Assembly: GCA_964347325.1 (NCBI GenBank)
Contig: CAYFYA010000014.1
Coordinates: 1 to 41,003 of the forward strand
Direction of reading: 5' to 3'
Length of the DNA stretch: 41,003 nt
Origin: JAJISG01 sp964347325
GTDB lineage: Archaea; Thermoplasmatota; Thermoplasmata; RBG-16-68-12; JAJISG01
Positions within the stretch are counted from its first letter, which is position 1. Each line of letters starts with the position of its first letter. The notes below the pieces were generated by a model. That model was not told where the DNA came from. It ran no database searches and was given only the letters and a program-made list of their open reading frames with translations. Positions 23,112 through 31,375 of the stretch are shown piece after piece. Position numbers and translations under genes: made by a program.

Positions 23112-24070
23112 AGCCCAAGTCCTGGAAGATGGAGTCCATGAGGACCTACTTCGGCGAGGCCCTCGTGGAGCTCGGAAGGGTAAACTCCGACGTCGTGGTG
23201 GTCGGGGCGGACACGACCCAGTCCCTGAAGACCGCCCTCTTCGGCAAGGAGTTCCCGGAGCGCCTCTTCAACATCGGAATTGCGGAACAGAACATGATGG
23301 GCGTCGCTGCCGGTCTCGCTGCATCGGGCAAGATCGCCTTCGCCTCCACCTACTCCGTGTTCGGGACGGCCCAGGTGTACAACATCATCCGTCAGTCCAT
23401 TGCGTATCCCAAACTGAACGTGAAGATCTTCAGCAGTCACGCTGGATTGACGGTGGGCCCTGACGGCGCCACCCACCAGATGAACGAGGACATCACACTG
23501 CTGCGGGCACTCCCCAACATGAAGGTCGTGGTTCCCTGCGATGGTCCGGAGGTGGCCAAGGCGGTTCACGCGGCCGCGGCAGACCGTGGGCCTATGTACT
23601 GCAGGTTCAGTCGAGACAGGTTCCCCACCTTGACCTCGCCGGATGGGCCTTTTGAAATCGGGAAGGCCACCGTCATGAGGGACGGCAGTGACCTGTCCTT
23701 CATCGCTGTGGGCATCATGGTTTCCCGGGCCCTGGAAGCGGCCGAGAAGCTTGAGAAGCAGGGAATCTCTGCCCGCGTAGTCAACATGAGTTCCTTGAAA
23801 CCTCTAGACTCGGAGACGGCCCTCAGGGCTGCGAGGGAGACCGGAGGCATCGTGACGGCGGAGGAGCATACGATATACGGTGGCCTCGGCAGCGCTGTGG
23901 CAGAAGTTGTGTCCCAGAACTACCCAGTGCCCATGAGGATCATTGGCATAGAGGACACCTTCGGGGAGAGCGGGGGGGCTATGGAGCTCCTGGAAAAGTA
24001 CGGCCTGACGTCGGAGAAACTGCTTAAGGGAGCGATGGATGTCCTGGGAAGGAAGGAGGTCGTGGCGTGA
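23108..24070 (+). CDS. Transketolase, C-terminal (pyrimidine-binding) subunit
   Basis: A 320-residue protein providing the second half of transketolase. It carries the catalytic glutamate in NIGIAEQNMMGVAAGLA (E60) and the FASTYSVFG, SHAGLTVGPDGATHQ and RFSRDRFP motifs of the Pyr domain. The Rossmann-like C-terminal third ends with EEHTIYGGLGSAVAEV. The frame is open upstream to 22880, but that extension lies inside the partner gene, so TTG 23108 (TTGA overlap with the previous stop) is chosen; an ATG at 23129 is an alternative. The heterotetramer with the N-subunit should be required for activity. Its stop overlaps the transaldolase start as GTGA. Confidence 0.93.
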   Translation: MKPKSWKMESMRTYFGEALVELGRVNSDVVVVGADTTQSLKTALFGKEFPERLFNIGIAEQNMMGVAAGLAASGKIAFASTYSVFGTAQVYNIIRQSIAYPKLNVKIFSSHAGLTVGPDGATHQMNEDITLLRALPNMKVVVPCDGPEVAKAVHAAAADRGPMYCRFSRDRFPTLTSPDGPFEIGKATVMRDGSDLSFIAVGIMVSRALEAAEKLEKQGISARVVNMSSLKPLDSETALRAARETGGIVTAEEHTIYGGLGSAVAEVVSQNYPVPMRIIGIEDTFGESGGAMELLEKYGLTSEKLLKGAMDVLGRKEVVA

Positions 24071-24726
24071 AGATCTTTCTTGATACTGCGCACATTCCCC
24101 ACATCAAGGAGGCCGCGGACTGGGGCCTCCTGGACGGCGTGACCACGAACCCCAGCCTCATCGCCAAGGAAGGGCGTTCCTTCGATGAAATCGTGAAGGA
24201 AATCTGCGCGCTGGTGGACGGTCCCGTGAACCTGGAGGTGGTGAGCGAGGACTCCCAGGGCATGGTCACGGAGGCCCGTCAGCTGGCTGGCATCCACAAG
24301 AACGTGGTCGTGAAGGTCCCGATGACGTCCGAGGGCCTGAAGGCGGTAAAGATCCTCAAGAAGGACTCCATTCGCACGAATGTGACCCTAGTGTTTAGCT
24401 CCAACCAGGCGATCCTCGCGGCCAAAGCGGGTGCCTACATAGTCAGCCCCTTCATCGGACGCCTCGACGACCAGGGGCATGTTGGCATGAACGTAGTCCG
24501 TCAGATCGTGGCCATCTACCGTAACTACGGCTTCGATACCAACGTCCTTGTTGCGAGTATCCGACATCCGGTCCACGTCCTCGAGGCTGCCCTCGCGGGG
24601 GCCCAGATCTCAACCCTCCCCTATGCAGTCCTGAAGAGGATGTTCCAGCATACTTTGACCGACGTGGGGCTGAGGAACTTCATAGACGACTGGAACAAGG
24701 TCCCCGAGGACATGCGCCCCTTCTAG
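24067..24726 (+). CDS. Transaldolase / fructose-6-phosphate aldolase family
   Basis: A 219-residue small transaldolase that transfers a dihydroxyacetone unit between sugar phosphates through a Schiff base. Catalytic K83 is in NVVVKVPMTSEG. The start MKIFLDTAHIPHIKEA and the GVTTNPSLIAKEG motif are typical, and SPFIGRLDD follows. The C-terminal LKRMFQHTLTDVG is conserved in the family. It starts at GTG 24067 inside the previous stop. With rpe and the split transketolase it completes the non-oxidative pentose phosphate set. True transaldolase versus fructose-6-phosphate aldolase activity cannot be separated by reading, but the operon favours transaldolase. Confidence 0.92.
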   Translation: MKIFLDTAHIPHIKEAADWGLLDGVTTNPSLIAKEGRSFDEIVKEICALVDGPVNLEVVSEDSQGMVTEARQLAGIHKNVVVKVPMTSEGLKAVKILKKDSIRTNVTLVFSSNQAILAAKAGAYIVSPFIGRLDDQGHVGMNVVRQIVAIYRNYGFDTNVLVASIRHPVHVLEAALAGAQISTLPYAVLKRMFQHTLTDVGLRNFIDDWNKVPEDMRPF

Positions 24727-24749
24727 GCACGCGCCAGTGCTGACGAACG

Positions 24750-24757
24750 TATATTAC
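24750..24757 (+). promoter_or_regulatory. Box A promoter of the MoxR/DUF58 operon
   Basis: TATATTAC lies about 25 bases before ATG 24781. Confidence 0.5.
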
Positions 24758-24780
24758 CCGGAAGCTCATGTTGAATCAGG

Positions 24781-25695
24781 ATGGAGTGGGCTAGGGGCAT
24801 TGGGTCAAAGGTTCTCGTCATCCTGCTCCTACTGCTGGCCGCAGTCGTAGTGGCAAACCTGATATTCAACGTTCAGAACCTGCAAATACCCGTCGCACCA
24901 GGACGGCCCGTTCAGCCTGAGGGAGGTCAGCCGGCAGTCGAGGGCGTCCGCGTGAATGGACAGGTCCTGGCCCTCGTCATGGTCGTGGTAAGTCTTCTGG
25001 TTCTTGGCTCCGCGGTTATCCTCTATGCGAAGTACGCCCCCAGGAGGGGGAAGTTCCCCTTTGCGGAACTCGTCCCCCTCATCGTCGGCCTCGCGGTGTT
25101 TATGGCCGTGGCCTTCATGGACCCTCAGCAGGCCTTCCCGGAACAAGAGGAAGAGGAGGAGGATGGCGGTGTGATTCCCGGCACCGGAGACGGGGGCCAG
25201 GGAGAGGAGTCAACGGATGTCCAGATTCTCCCACCCCTTCCCTTCGCAGGCTTAGGGCCTCCCCTCTTGATGGGGGCGCTCATCCTCATCGGGCTCGCGG
25301 CGCTCCTGGCCCTCATGAGGACCTTCAAGGGATTGCGGGTCCCACCAACCTTCATGAGCCTGGCGGATGAGGAGATCAGGAGGGAGGCAGCCAAGAGCTT
25401 GGGAGGGGGTGTCTACCGCCTTCGACTCGGTGATGATCTCCGCTCCGTCATCCTTGGCTGCTACCGTGATTTATTGAGGCTCTACGAGGGAAGAGGCATG
25501 AGACTCCGTCCAGAGCTGACCGCTAGAGAGGTAGAGAGGGCGGCCAGGGAATATCTAGGCCTCTCCACGGGATCCTCTCGGTCCCTTCGGAGTCTCTTCG
25601 AGCTGGCGAGATACAGTGACCACCCCCTGTCTGATGATGATCGACGAGCCGCCATCTCCGCCCTGGACGGCGTAAGGGTCGAGCTGGAGGCCTAG
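24781..25695 (+). CDS. DUF4129-domain membrane protein
   Basis: The 304-residue protein opens with a membrane helix (about 8-27), then a proline-rich external stretch, two further helices (about 60-82 and 95-113), and an acidic linker with EEEEEDGG. A fourth helix follows at about 158-180. The C-terminal cytoplasmic part (about 205-300) has GCYRDLLRLYEGRGMRLRPEL and LTAREVERAAREYLGL, the DUF4129 pattern. Such proteins usually sit beside MoxR and DUF58 genes, as here. The cluster is thought to assist assembly or activation of surface or metal-bearing complexes, but this one has no known target. It is the first gene of a five-gene operon. Confidence 0.75.
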   Translation: MEWARGIGSKVLVILLLLLAAVVVANLIFNVQNLQIPVAPGRPVQPEGGQPAVEGVRVNGQVLALVMVVVSLLVLGSAVILYAKYAPRRGKFPFAELVPLIVGLAVFMAVAFMDPQQAFPEQEEEEEDGGVIPGTGDGGQGEESTDVQILPPLPFAGLGPPLLMGALILIGLAALLALMRTFKGLRVPPTFMSLADEEIRREAAKSLGGGVYRLRLGDDLRSVILGCYRDLLRLYEGRGMRLRPELTAREVERAAREYLGLSTGSSRSLRSLFELARYSDHPLSDDDRRAAISALDGVRVELEA

Positions 25696-25696
25696 C

Positions 25697-26359
25697 TTGT
25701 ACCGAGGGAGGCCACGACCAGGCACAAGACCCCTCCCACCGCGAACCCTCAGCAGTCGGAGGTTTGAGAGGACAGTCGCCGGCGCCGGTTCGGCCTTGGT
25801 GAGGAACCTTCAACTCGGTCTGCTGGCTCTCCTCGTCATACTGATTGTGGCCTCCTATGTTGTGCCCACCATTTTCGGCGGGCTTCGCTGGGCTCTTTAC
25901 GTGTACCTCATAGCGGACCTAGCCTGGATCCTCGGTTGGCAGGTGTACCTCCGGAGTATCTCTGTCCCGACCCTGGGCTCGAAGGAGAGGCGGGAAGGTT
26001 CGCCGTCTGGCGAACTCAGAAGGTTGGCACGGATCCTCGACCGGGCTGATCGCGGGATGAGATATAGCCAGATGCGCGTATTCTATCGCGTTCGGAACGC
26101 CTTCATCGGGAAGGTGGCCTCAGTTCGGGGGCTCACGGAGGAGGAGGCGAAGACCCTTCTCGATGACCCGGACCAGCTGCGAGAGCTGATAAACGACCCC
26201 ATCATCACAAACTTCCTTTCCGTGGTGTCGGAGGAAGCCGCCTGGAGGTCCGAAGAGAGTTCTTCGTCCGACCGTCGACCCGCGGTTAAGTTTCCCAAGG
26301 GGGAGTCTACGACCTCGACCCTTGGACGCGTCATCGAGCGGCTGGAGGCCTGGCCCTGA
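25697..26359 (+). CDS. Hypothetical membrane protein in the MoxR operon
   Basis: A 220-residue protein starting at TTG 25697, one base after the previous stop. A basic, proline-rich N-terminus of about 35 residues is followed by two hydrophobic segments, about 38-58 and 63-85. The rest is a soluble helical domain with many E and R (about 95-200) and a serine-rich patch before the end. I do not recognise a named family. Similar two-helix proteins with a cytoplasmic tail occur between DUF4129 and moxR genes in archaeal clusters, so it is probably a component of the same membrane complex. No catalytic motif is visible. Confidence 0.65.
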   Translation: MYRGRPRPGTRPLPPRTLSSRRFERTVAGAGSALVRNLQLGLLALLVILIVASYVVPTIFGGLRWALYVYLIADLAWILGWQVYLRSISVPTLGSKERREGSPSGELRRLARILDRADRGMRYSQMRVFYRVRNAFIGKVASVRGLTEEEAKTLLDDPDQLRELINDPIITNFLSVVSEEAAWRSEESSSSDRRPAVKFPKGESTTSTLGRVIERLEAWP

Positions 26360-26361
26360 AC

Positions 26362-27306
26362 TTGAAGCAGGTCAGAAGTCTGGCCGATGATCTCATCAAG
26401 GAGGTCTCCAGGGCCATCGTCGGAAAGGAGGAGGTTCTGCGGAAGGTTCTGATGTCCATACTTTCCGATGGCCACCTACTCATCGAGGACGTCCCTGGCC
26501 TGGGGAAGACCATCATGGCCAGGAGCTTCGCCACCGCCTTAGGGTGTACCTTCAAGAGGGTGCAGTTCACGCCCGATCTGCTGCCTGCGGACATCACAGG
26601 GACCTACATCTTCGACCGTCGAAAGGGCGAGTTCCTCCTACGTCGGGGACCCGTCTTCACCAACGTCCTCCTGGCGGACGAGATCAACCGGGCTCCCCCG
26701 AAGACCCAGGCAGCGCTATTGGAGGCGATGCAGGAGAGGCAGGCTACCCTTGAGGGCGAAACCTATCCTCTGGAGAGACCCTTCCTGGTCCTGGCAACCC
26801 AGAACCCCATCGAGTATGAGGGCACCTACCCTCTGCCGGAGGCCCAGATCGATCGCTTCATCATGCGAATCGACATGGGTTATCCCTCAGCCGCCAGCGA
26901 GGCCGAGATGCTGAGGTTGAGGAGAGAGCGTCGGAAGGACGACGTTGACATCGAAAGGATTGCCAGCCCGGAGCAGCTTCTCGCGATGCAAGCCGCCGCC
27001 GAGGACGTCTTCGTGGACGATGATGTGGAGAGGTACATGGTGGAGCTAGCCTCCCGGACGCGCCGGCACCCCCGGGTGGATGTAGGGGCGAGCCCTAGGG
27101 GGTCTTTGGCGCTGCTTAAGCTGTCACGCTCCTTGGCGGCCCTGAGCGGGCGGGACTATGTGCTGCCGGACGACATCAAGGAGGTGGCCATCGTCGCCCT
27201 CGCCCATCGCATTATCCTTAAGCCCGACCCCCTCATTCGCGGCGTCCAGCCATCCTCGGTTGTGGAGGAGGTCCTGCAACAGGTCCCCGTCCCCAAGGTC
27301 GATTAG
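26362..27306 (+). CDS. MoxR-family AAA+ ATPase
   Basis: MoxR ATPases act as chaperones for assembly or metal insertion, often together with a von Willebrand A protein. The 314-residue protein has Walker A IEDVPGLGKT (41-50) and Walker B VLLADEIN (102-109), with sensor motif ATQNPIEYEGTYPLPEAQ and the arginine-finger region DRF near its end. The lid domain follows to the C-terminus, ending with the motif DIKEVAIVALAHRI. It starts at TTG 26362, two bases after the previous stop, and is followed directly by the DUF58 gene. ATP hydrolysis should be intact. The client is unknown. Confidence 0.9.
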   Translation: MKQVRSLADDLIKEVSRAIVGKEEVLRKVLMSILSDGHLLIEDVPGLGKTIMARSFATALGCTFKRVQFTPDLLPADITGTYIFDRRKGEFLLRRGPVFTNVLLADEINRAPPKTQAALLEAMQERQATLEGETYPLERPFLVLATQNPIEYEGTYPLPEAQIDRFIMRIDMGYPSAASEAEMLRLRRERRKDDVDIERIASPEQLLAMQAAAEDVFVDDDVERYMVELASRTRRHPRVDVGASPRGSLALLKLSRSLAALSGRDYVLPDDIKEVAIVALAHRIILKPDPLIRGVQPSSVVEEVLQQVPVPKVD

Positions 27307-28584
27307 ATGCGAACGGGGCAGACGACCTGGGTCCTCGCCCTCACCTCGACACTAATGGTATTCGGTCTCGCGACAGCAGACGCCCGGCTTCTTGCCCTCG
27401 TGATTCCCCTATTGGTCTACCTCGCCACGGGGAGCCTCCTGCCGAGTTCACCGCCCAAGATTGAGGTAACGCGTCGGGTGGAGAAGGACACGGCCTACGA
27501 GGGAGAGAGGCTGAGAGTATCCGTGAAGGTCCGAAACCTTGGTCAGCCCCTCGAGTTCTTGGAGCTGCACGATCGAGTCCCTACCGAGTTCGACATTCTC
27601 GAGGGCAGTAACTACCTCGTTACACAGCTCAGGAGGGAGGAGACAGTGGACTTCCGCTATCTCCTCGACCTCAGGGTGAAGGGTAGGTATGAGATCGGTC
27701 CGCTCCGCGTGCGCAGTAGGGACCTTTCAGGATTCTTCTTCGCTGAGCATTTGCTCGAGGAGTACGATGGCATCAGCGTATCGCCCAAGACGGAGGACGT
27801 CGGTAGAGTGACGATGCATCCCACCGCGACGCGGCCCTGGCTTGGGCAGATACCCTCTCGGGCGGCCGGGCCCGGTACCGACTACTGGGCCATCCGAGAT
27901 TACGTCTCGGGAGACGAGCTGAGGCGCATAAACTGGAAGGCCACAGGGCGACTGGACAAGCTTCTAACCAATGAGTACGAGGGCGAGAGGAGTGCGGACT
28001 TCGTCATCATCTTGGACGCCAGGAGCGAGGCGGCCCATGGACCGATTTTCGACAACGCAGTCGAGATGGGGGTTAGGGCCACGATCTCGTTGGGTGAGAA
28101 GCTGCTCGAAGAGAGGAACCGCGTCGGCCTGATAGTCATGAGGACGGTCCTCGACTGGGTCTATCCGGCCTTCGGGAAGAGGCAGCTTCACCGGATTCTA
28201 GAGGCTCTCCTGACGGTCCGTCCAGGAGGCGTCTGGACCCTGGGTCACCTCCCGTGGGTCCTTTCGAGGTTCTTCCCACCCCAGAGTCAATTGGTCATAA
28301 TCACGCCCATTCTGGATAGAGCGACGAGGGAGGCGGTCGCCGAGCTCCGGATCAGGGGCTTCGACTCCGTTGTCATCTCCCCTTCGATGGTCGAGATAGA
28401 GTCTGGGTTGCTCGGCGCGGGAGACGAGAAGATCCGGGTCGCGCGCGCCATCCTTCGCCTGGAGAGGCAGTGGGACATCTCTCGACTGCGTCACTACGCT
28501 CCCGTGGCAGACTGGAGTCCAGGCCAACCTCTTGCCCTGGCCCTAAAGGAGGTGGAAACGCGACGAAGGGCAGTACTTCGTTGA
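27307..28584 (+). CDS. DUF58 domain protein (vWA-like, MoxR partner)
   Basis: The 425-residue protein has two membrane helices near the N-terminus (about 6-24 and 28-46), a beta-rich domain of about 90 residues, and then the DUF58 core: YWAIRDYVSGDELRRINWKAT (193-213) followed by NEYEGERSADFVIILDARS. This last stretch is the start of a vWA-like fold. The downstream part has a metal-site-like pattern but the classical DxSxS is DARSE here, so metal binding is doubtful. DUF58 proteins partner MoxR. The ATG follows the moxR stop directly. The stop overlaps the next start (TTGA at 28581). Confidence 0.86.
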   Translation: MRTGQTTWVLALTSTLMVFGLATADARLLALVIPLLVYLATGSLLPSSPPKIEVTRRVEKDTAYEGERLRVSVKVRNLGQPLEFLELHDRVPTEFDILEGSNYLVTQLRREETVDFRYLLDLRVKGRYEIGPLRVRSRDLSGFFFAEHLLEEYDGISVSPKTEDVGRVTMHPTATRPWLGQIPSRAAGPGTDYWAIRDYVSGDELRRINWKATGRLDKLLTNEYEGERSADFVIILDARSEAAHGPIFDNAVEMGVRATISLGEKLLEERNRVGLIVMRTVLDWVYPAFGKRQLHRILEALLTVRPGGVWTLGHLPWVLSRFFPPQSQLVIITPILDRATREAVAELRIRGFDSVVISPSMVEIESGLLGAGDEKIRVARAILRLERQWDISRLRHYAPVADWSPGQPLALALKEVETRRRAVLR

Positions 28585-29141
28585 CTCTCGCCAGCATTGC
28601 GCCAAATGCGCTGCTCGTGGGGCTGGCAGCGTGGTCGCTTTGGATTCTCTACCCTCACCTTGGTCACGATGTGGCGACGGCCTCGATCATCGCCCTCGGG
28701 GCCTCCATCACCCTCGGTTTCCTCGGGCGGATAAGGCCCGCTCGTTGGCTGGATGGCTTGGTTGTGCTGACCCTGGGGGCCGGTTTCCTTTCCCCCGCAC
28801 TGTTCCTGGCCAACGTTGGGGTAGTACCCTTGTACCTCTTCGTCGCCCTCGTAATCATGACCTATCAGATGTTGAGCTTCAGGACGACCATAGCCCCATT
28901 GCGCCCATCATTTGCCGAGGATGAAGCAGTGGTCCGTGGCCTTCGCACCGTCTTCCTCTCTGTGGTGCAGCGGGGGATGATAGTGGCGACCTTCGTCTTC
29001 ATCCTCTCCCTGGTGGTCTCTGTTGTGGCCTCTGGCTTCGTCATCGGCCTCACGTCGGAGGTCACGGCGTTCTTGCTGGCACTGATTCTCCTTGTGATCA
29101 TCGTCGTGCTAGCGACCTCTGTCCAGAGGCCATCAGCTTGA
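28581..29141 (+). CDS. Hypothetical polytopic membrane protein, last gene of the MoxR operon
   Basis: A 186-residue protein with about six hydrophobic segments starting soon after the N-terminus and ending just before the C-terminus. The TTG start at 28581 overlaps the DUF58 stop; a longer in-frame reading (from 28470) runs inside the DUF58 gene and is ignored. A polar loop of about 30 residues (SFRTTIAPLRPSFAEDEAVV) splits it into two three-helix halves. I do not recognise a family. Overlap with the DUF58 gene suggests it belongs to the same complex. The operon ends here, 27 bases before tRNA-Asp. Confidence 0.65.
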   Translation: MTLASIAPNALLVGLAAWSLWILYPHLGHDVATASIIALGASITLGFLGRIRPARWLDGLVVLTLGAGFLSPALFLANVGVVPLYLFVALVIMTYQMLSFRTTIAPLRPSFAEDEAVVRGLRTVFLSVVQRGMIVATFVFILSLVVSVVASGFVIGLTSEVTAFLLALILLVIIVVLATSVQRPSA

Positions 29142-29168
29142 AGTAGGGAAGGGAAGTTTGAGTCCCGA

Positions 29169-29241
29169 GCCCCGATAGTGTAGCGGCCGATCATCCGGGC
29201 CTGTCGAGCCCGGGACTCGGGTTCAAATCCCGATCGGGGCG
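29169..29241 (+). tRNA. tRNA-Asp (GTC)
   Basis: The acceptor stem GCCCCGA (29169-29175) pairs with TCGGGGC (29234-29240), and the discriminator is G at 29241. The anticodon stem is CGGGC/GCCCG around the loop CTGTCGA with anticodon GTC at 29203-29205. The T arm contains GTTCAAATC. No intron. No box A is evident just upstream, so it may be transcribed with the preceding operon. Confidence 0.93.
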
Positions 29242-29298
29242 TTCCTCTGGTAGAGTCGGTCGCGCCAAGCGGTCCCAAGTTCCAAAGCAGCACCCAAG

Positions 29299-30579
29299 TC
29301 AGAGCCGCGCGCTGAGGTGCGATCCCAGGTCATCCAATGCAATCTCTTCCTGGTCGCCGCTCATCATGTCCCTGAGAGCCACCTTGCCGTTCTTCCACTC
29401 GTCTTCACCCACCAGCAGCGCGAACCTTGCTCCGAGGGCGTTGGCATGGTCGAGGTTCTTGGAGGGCCCCCTCCCTATCAGGTCGATATCTGCGGTGTGT
29501 CCTTGTCCCCGGACCGTGGCGAGGACCTCGTAACCCGCTTCCCTCATGTGGTCGCCGATAGGGATAACGAAGACGTCTAGACGGGCCTGGGGAAGGACCA
29601 CCTCCGCCTTCTCCAGGGCGAGGAGTACCCGGTCAAATCCCATGCCGAAGCCAGTCGTCGGGAGCGGTTCGCCCCCAAAGATGTCTGTAAGGGAGTAGGC
29701 CCCCCCGCCGCAGATCTGGCTCGCCGCTCCCAGGGGTTCGTAGTGGAGCTCGAAGACCAAGCCGGTATAGTAGTCCAGTCCCCGTACCACGCCCAGGTCG
29801 TATACGAAGTCCTGGATGCCGTAGAGGCGGAGGCGCTCTCCTAGCTTCGCCAGGTAACCGAGAGACGCCGAGGTTGAGTCATCACCTCCGCCAAGCTCCC
29901 TCGCAACGTCGGACGCCTCCTTCAGTACCTCGGGGCCGCCTCGGAGGTCGACCAGACCCATTAGAGCGTCAGTCATTTCGCCAGAGCCAGCGACGTCCAA
30001 CTCTCGTTGCAGCCCCTCTTGGTCCCCCTTGTCCAGCAGGTTGATTACCCTGGCCTGCCGAGCCGGTTCGACTGGTAGTATGCTCCTTATGAAGCCGATG
30101 TGCCCGATGCGCAGCTGGAAGCCCTTCAGGCCGGCCTCCCTCACCGCCTCGACAGCGGTCGCGATCACCTCTGCATCCGACTCCAAAGGGTTGGCCCCAA
30201 GGATCTCGACCCCAAACTGGAAGAACTCGCGGTAGCGTCCGAACTGGGGCTCGTCGTACCGGTAGCAGCTACCCAGGTAGTAGACCTTGATGGGCTTCGG
30301 CATGCTCTGGAGCTCGCTGAGGTAGAACCGCACAACGGGCGCCGTCAGCTCGGGTCGCAGCGCCAGTCGCCTCCCGCCTTTATCCTCGAAGACGTACATC
30401 TCGTCGACGATGGCTGGACCCGACTTCGCGATGAAGAGCTCGGCGTGCTCGAAGGTGGGTGTAGCGACCTCCCGATAGCCAAATCGCTGGGCCACGGTTG
30501 AGAACTTAGACTCGAGGTGCCGCCGCCGGGCCATCTCCGCCGGGCCGAAGTCCCTGGTTCCCTTGGGCCTCTCGATCAT
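29299..30579 (-). CDS. hisS: Histidyl-tRNA synthetase
   Basis: HisS charges tRNA-His with histidine. The 426-residue class II enzyme begins IERPKGTRDFGPAEM and has motif 1 at YREVATPTFEHAELF and motif 2 in CYRYDEPQFGRYREFFQFGVE. The histidine-specific motif is VRGLDYYTGLVFE, and motif 3 is the GFGMGFDRVLLAL end. The anticodon-binding domain follows at about 335-426. All family landmarks are in place. It has its own CCTTTAAGC promoter around 30606-30614 and is divergent from the HAD phosphatase. It lies next to tRNA-Asp. Confidence 0.95.
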   Translation of the reverse strand: MIERPKGTRDFGPAEMARRRHLESKFSTVAQRFGYREVATPTFEHAELFIAKSGPAIVDEMYVFEDKGGRRLALRPELTAPVVRFYLSELQSMPKPIKVYYLGSCYRYDEPQFGRYREFFQFGVEILGANPLESDAEVIATAVEAVREAGLKGFQLRIGHIGFIRSILPVEPARQARVINLLDKGDQEGLQRELDVAGSGEMTDALMGLVDLRGGPEVLKEASDVARELGGGDDSTSASLGYLAKLGERLRLYGIQDFVYDLGVVRGLDYYTGLVFELHYEPLGAASQICGGGAYSLTDIFGGEPLPTTGFGMGFDRVLLALEKAEVVLPQARLDVFVIPIGDHMREAGYEVLATVRGQGHTADIDLIGRGPSKNLDHANALGARFALLVGEDEWKNGKVALRDMMSGDQEEIALDDLGSHLSARL

Positions 30580-30605
30580 ACTTCGACTTCCAAGGGTGAT
30601 TCCAG

Positions 30606-30614
30606 CTTAAAGGG
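30606..30614 (-). promoter_or_regulatory. Box A promoter of hisS
   Basis: Minus-strand CCCTTTAAG is about 28-35 bases before ATG 30579. Confidence 0.45.
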
Positions 30615-30637
30615 TTGCTCGGCGAGGGTGCTGAAGG

Positions 30638-30646
30638 GATAAATAG
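30638..30646 (+). promoter_or_regulatory. Box A promoter of the HAD phosphatase gene
   Basis: GATAAATAG, identical to the box before tRNA-Ser and (reverse reading) rpe, lies about 25 bases before GTG 30668. The spacing fits a leaderless start. Confidence 0.5.
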
Positions 30647-30667
30647 ACGAGGGAGGTTGCTTCCCAT

Positions 30668-31375
30668 GTGCCCCTCGCCAGCCTCAGATGCATTTTCTTT
30701 GACCTCGACGGGACCCTATGCGACTACGGCATCGACCCGAGGGAAGCGCTGGAGGGAGTCAGTCGCGGCCACGGAATCGACGCAGCCCTTGACCCCTTCG
30801 AGTACTACGAATTCTACAAAGTTGTCGCGGCGGAGCGGCCGGGGGAGTCCTTCGAGCAGATCAGCGACGAGGCCTACAGACGCCTCCTGAGCAGGGCGGG
30901 TTACGACGACCTGGAACTCGCCAGGGAGATCGCGGCGGAATACAGGCGGGTCCGCCTAGAGAGCCTTAGCATCTTTCCAGGCACGAATCGAGTCCTCCAG
31001 GACCTCTCTAGGAGGTATGAGCTTGGCGTCATCTCCAACGGTCCAAGCCAGATACAGCGGGCGAAGCTCAGCAAGTTCCACCTCGGTGACTTCTTCAAGA
31101 CTATCGTCATCTCCGGTGAGGCCGGAGTGGAGAAACCAGACGAGGCCATCTTCCGCCTTGCCCTCGAGGGACTTGACGCTAGGCCGACGGAGAGCGCCCA
31201 CGTTGGTGACAGCCTGAAGTACGACGTCACTGGTGCTCTCCGTGCAGGATTCACCAGCTTCTGGGTCAACAGGGGAGTTCTGCAGTACGAAGTTACTGAG
31301 GTGGCGCCCCATTACGAGCTGAACGACCTGAGGGAACTGCCTCCCATCCTGGACGGGAGACTTACTCCACCGTGA
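30668..31375 (+). CDS. HAD-superfamily hydrolase
   Basis: A 235-residue phosphatase-like protein. The catalytic DxD motif is FFDLDGTLCDYG (D12, D14), and motif II ELGVISNGP supplies the serine. The lysine of motif III is in VEKPDEAIF, and motif IV is HVGDSLKYDVTGALRAG. The intervening helical cap is of the type found in phosphoglycolate phosphatase and 2-haloacid dehalogenase relatives. The GTG start at 30668 agrees with the upstream box A. It is convergent and slightly overlapping with glmS. A small phosphorylated metabolite is the likely substrate, not identifiable further. Confidence 0.87.
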   Translation: MPLASLRCIFFDLDGTLCDYGIDPREALEGVSRGHGIDAALDPFEYYEFYKVVAAERPGESFEQISDEAYRRLLSRAGYDDLELAREIAAEYRRVRLESLSIFPGTNRVLQDLSRRYELGVISNGPSQIQRAKLSKFHLGDFFKTIVISGEAGVEKPDEAIFRLALEGLDARPTESAHVGDSLKYDVTGALRAGFTSFWVNRGVLQYEVTEVAPHYELNDLRELPPILDGRLTPP

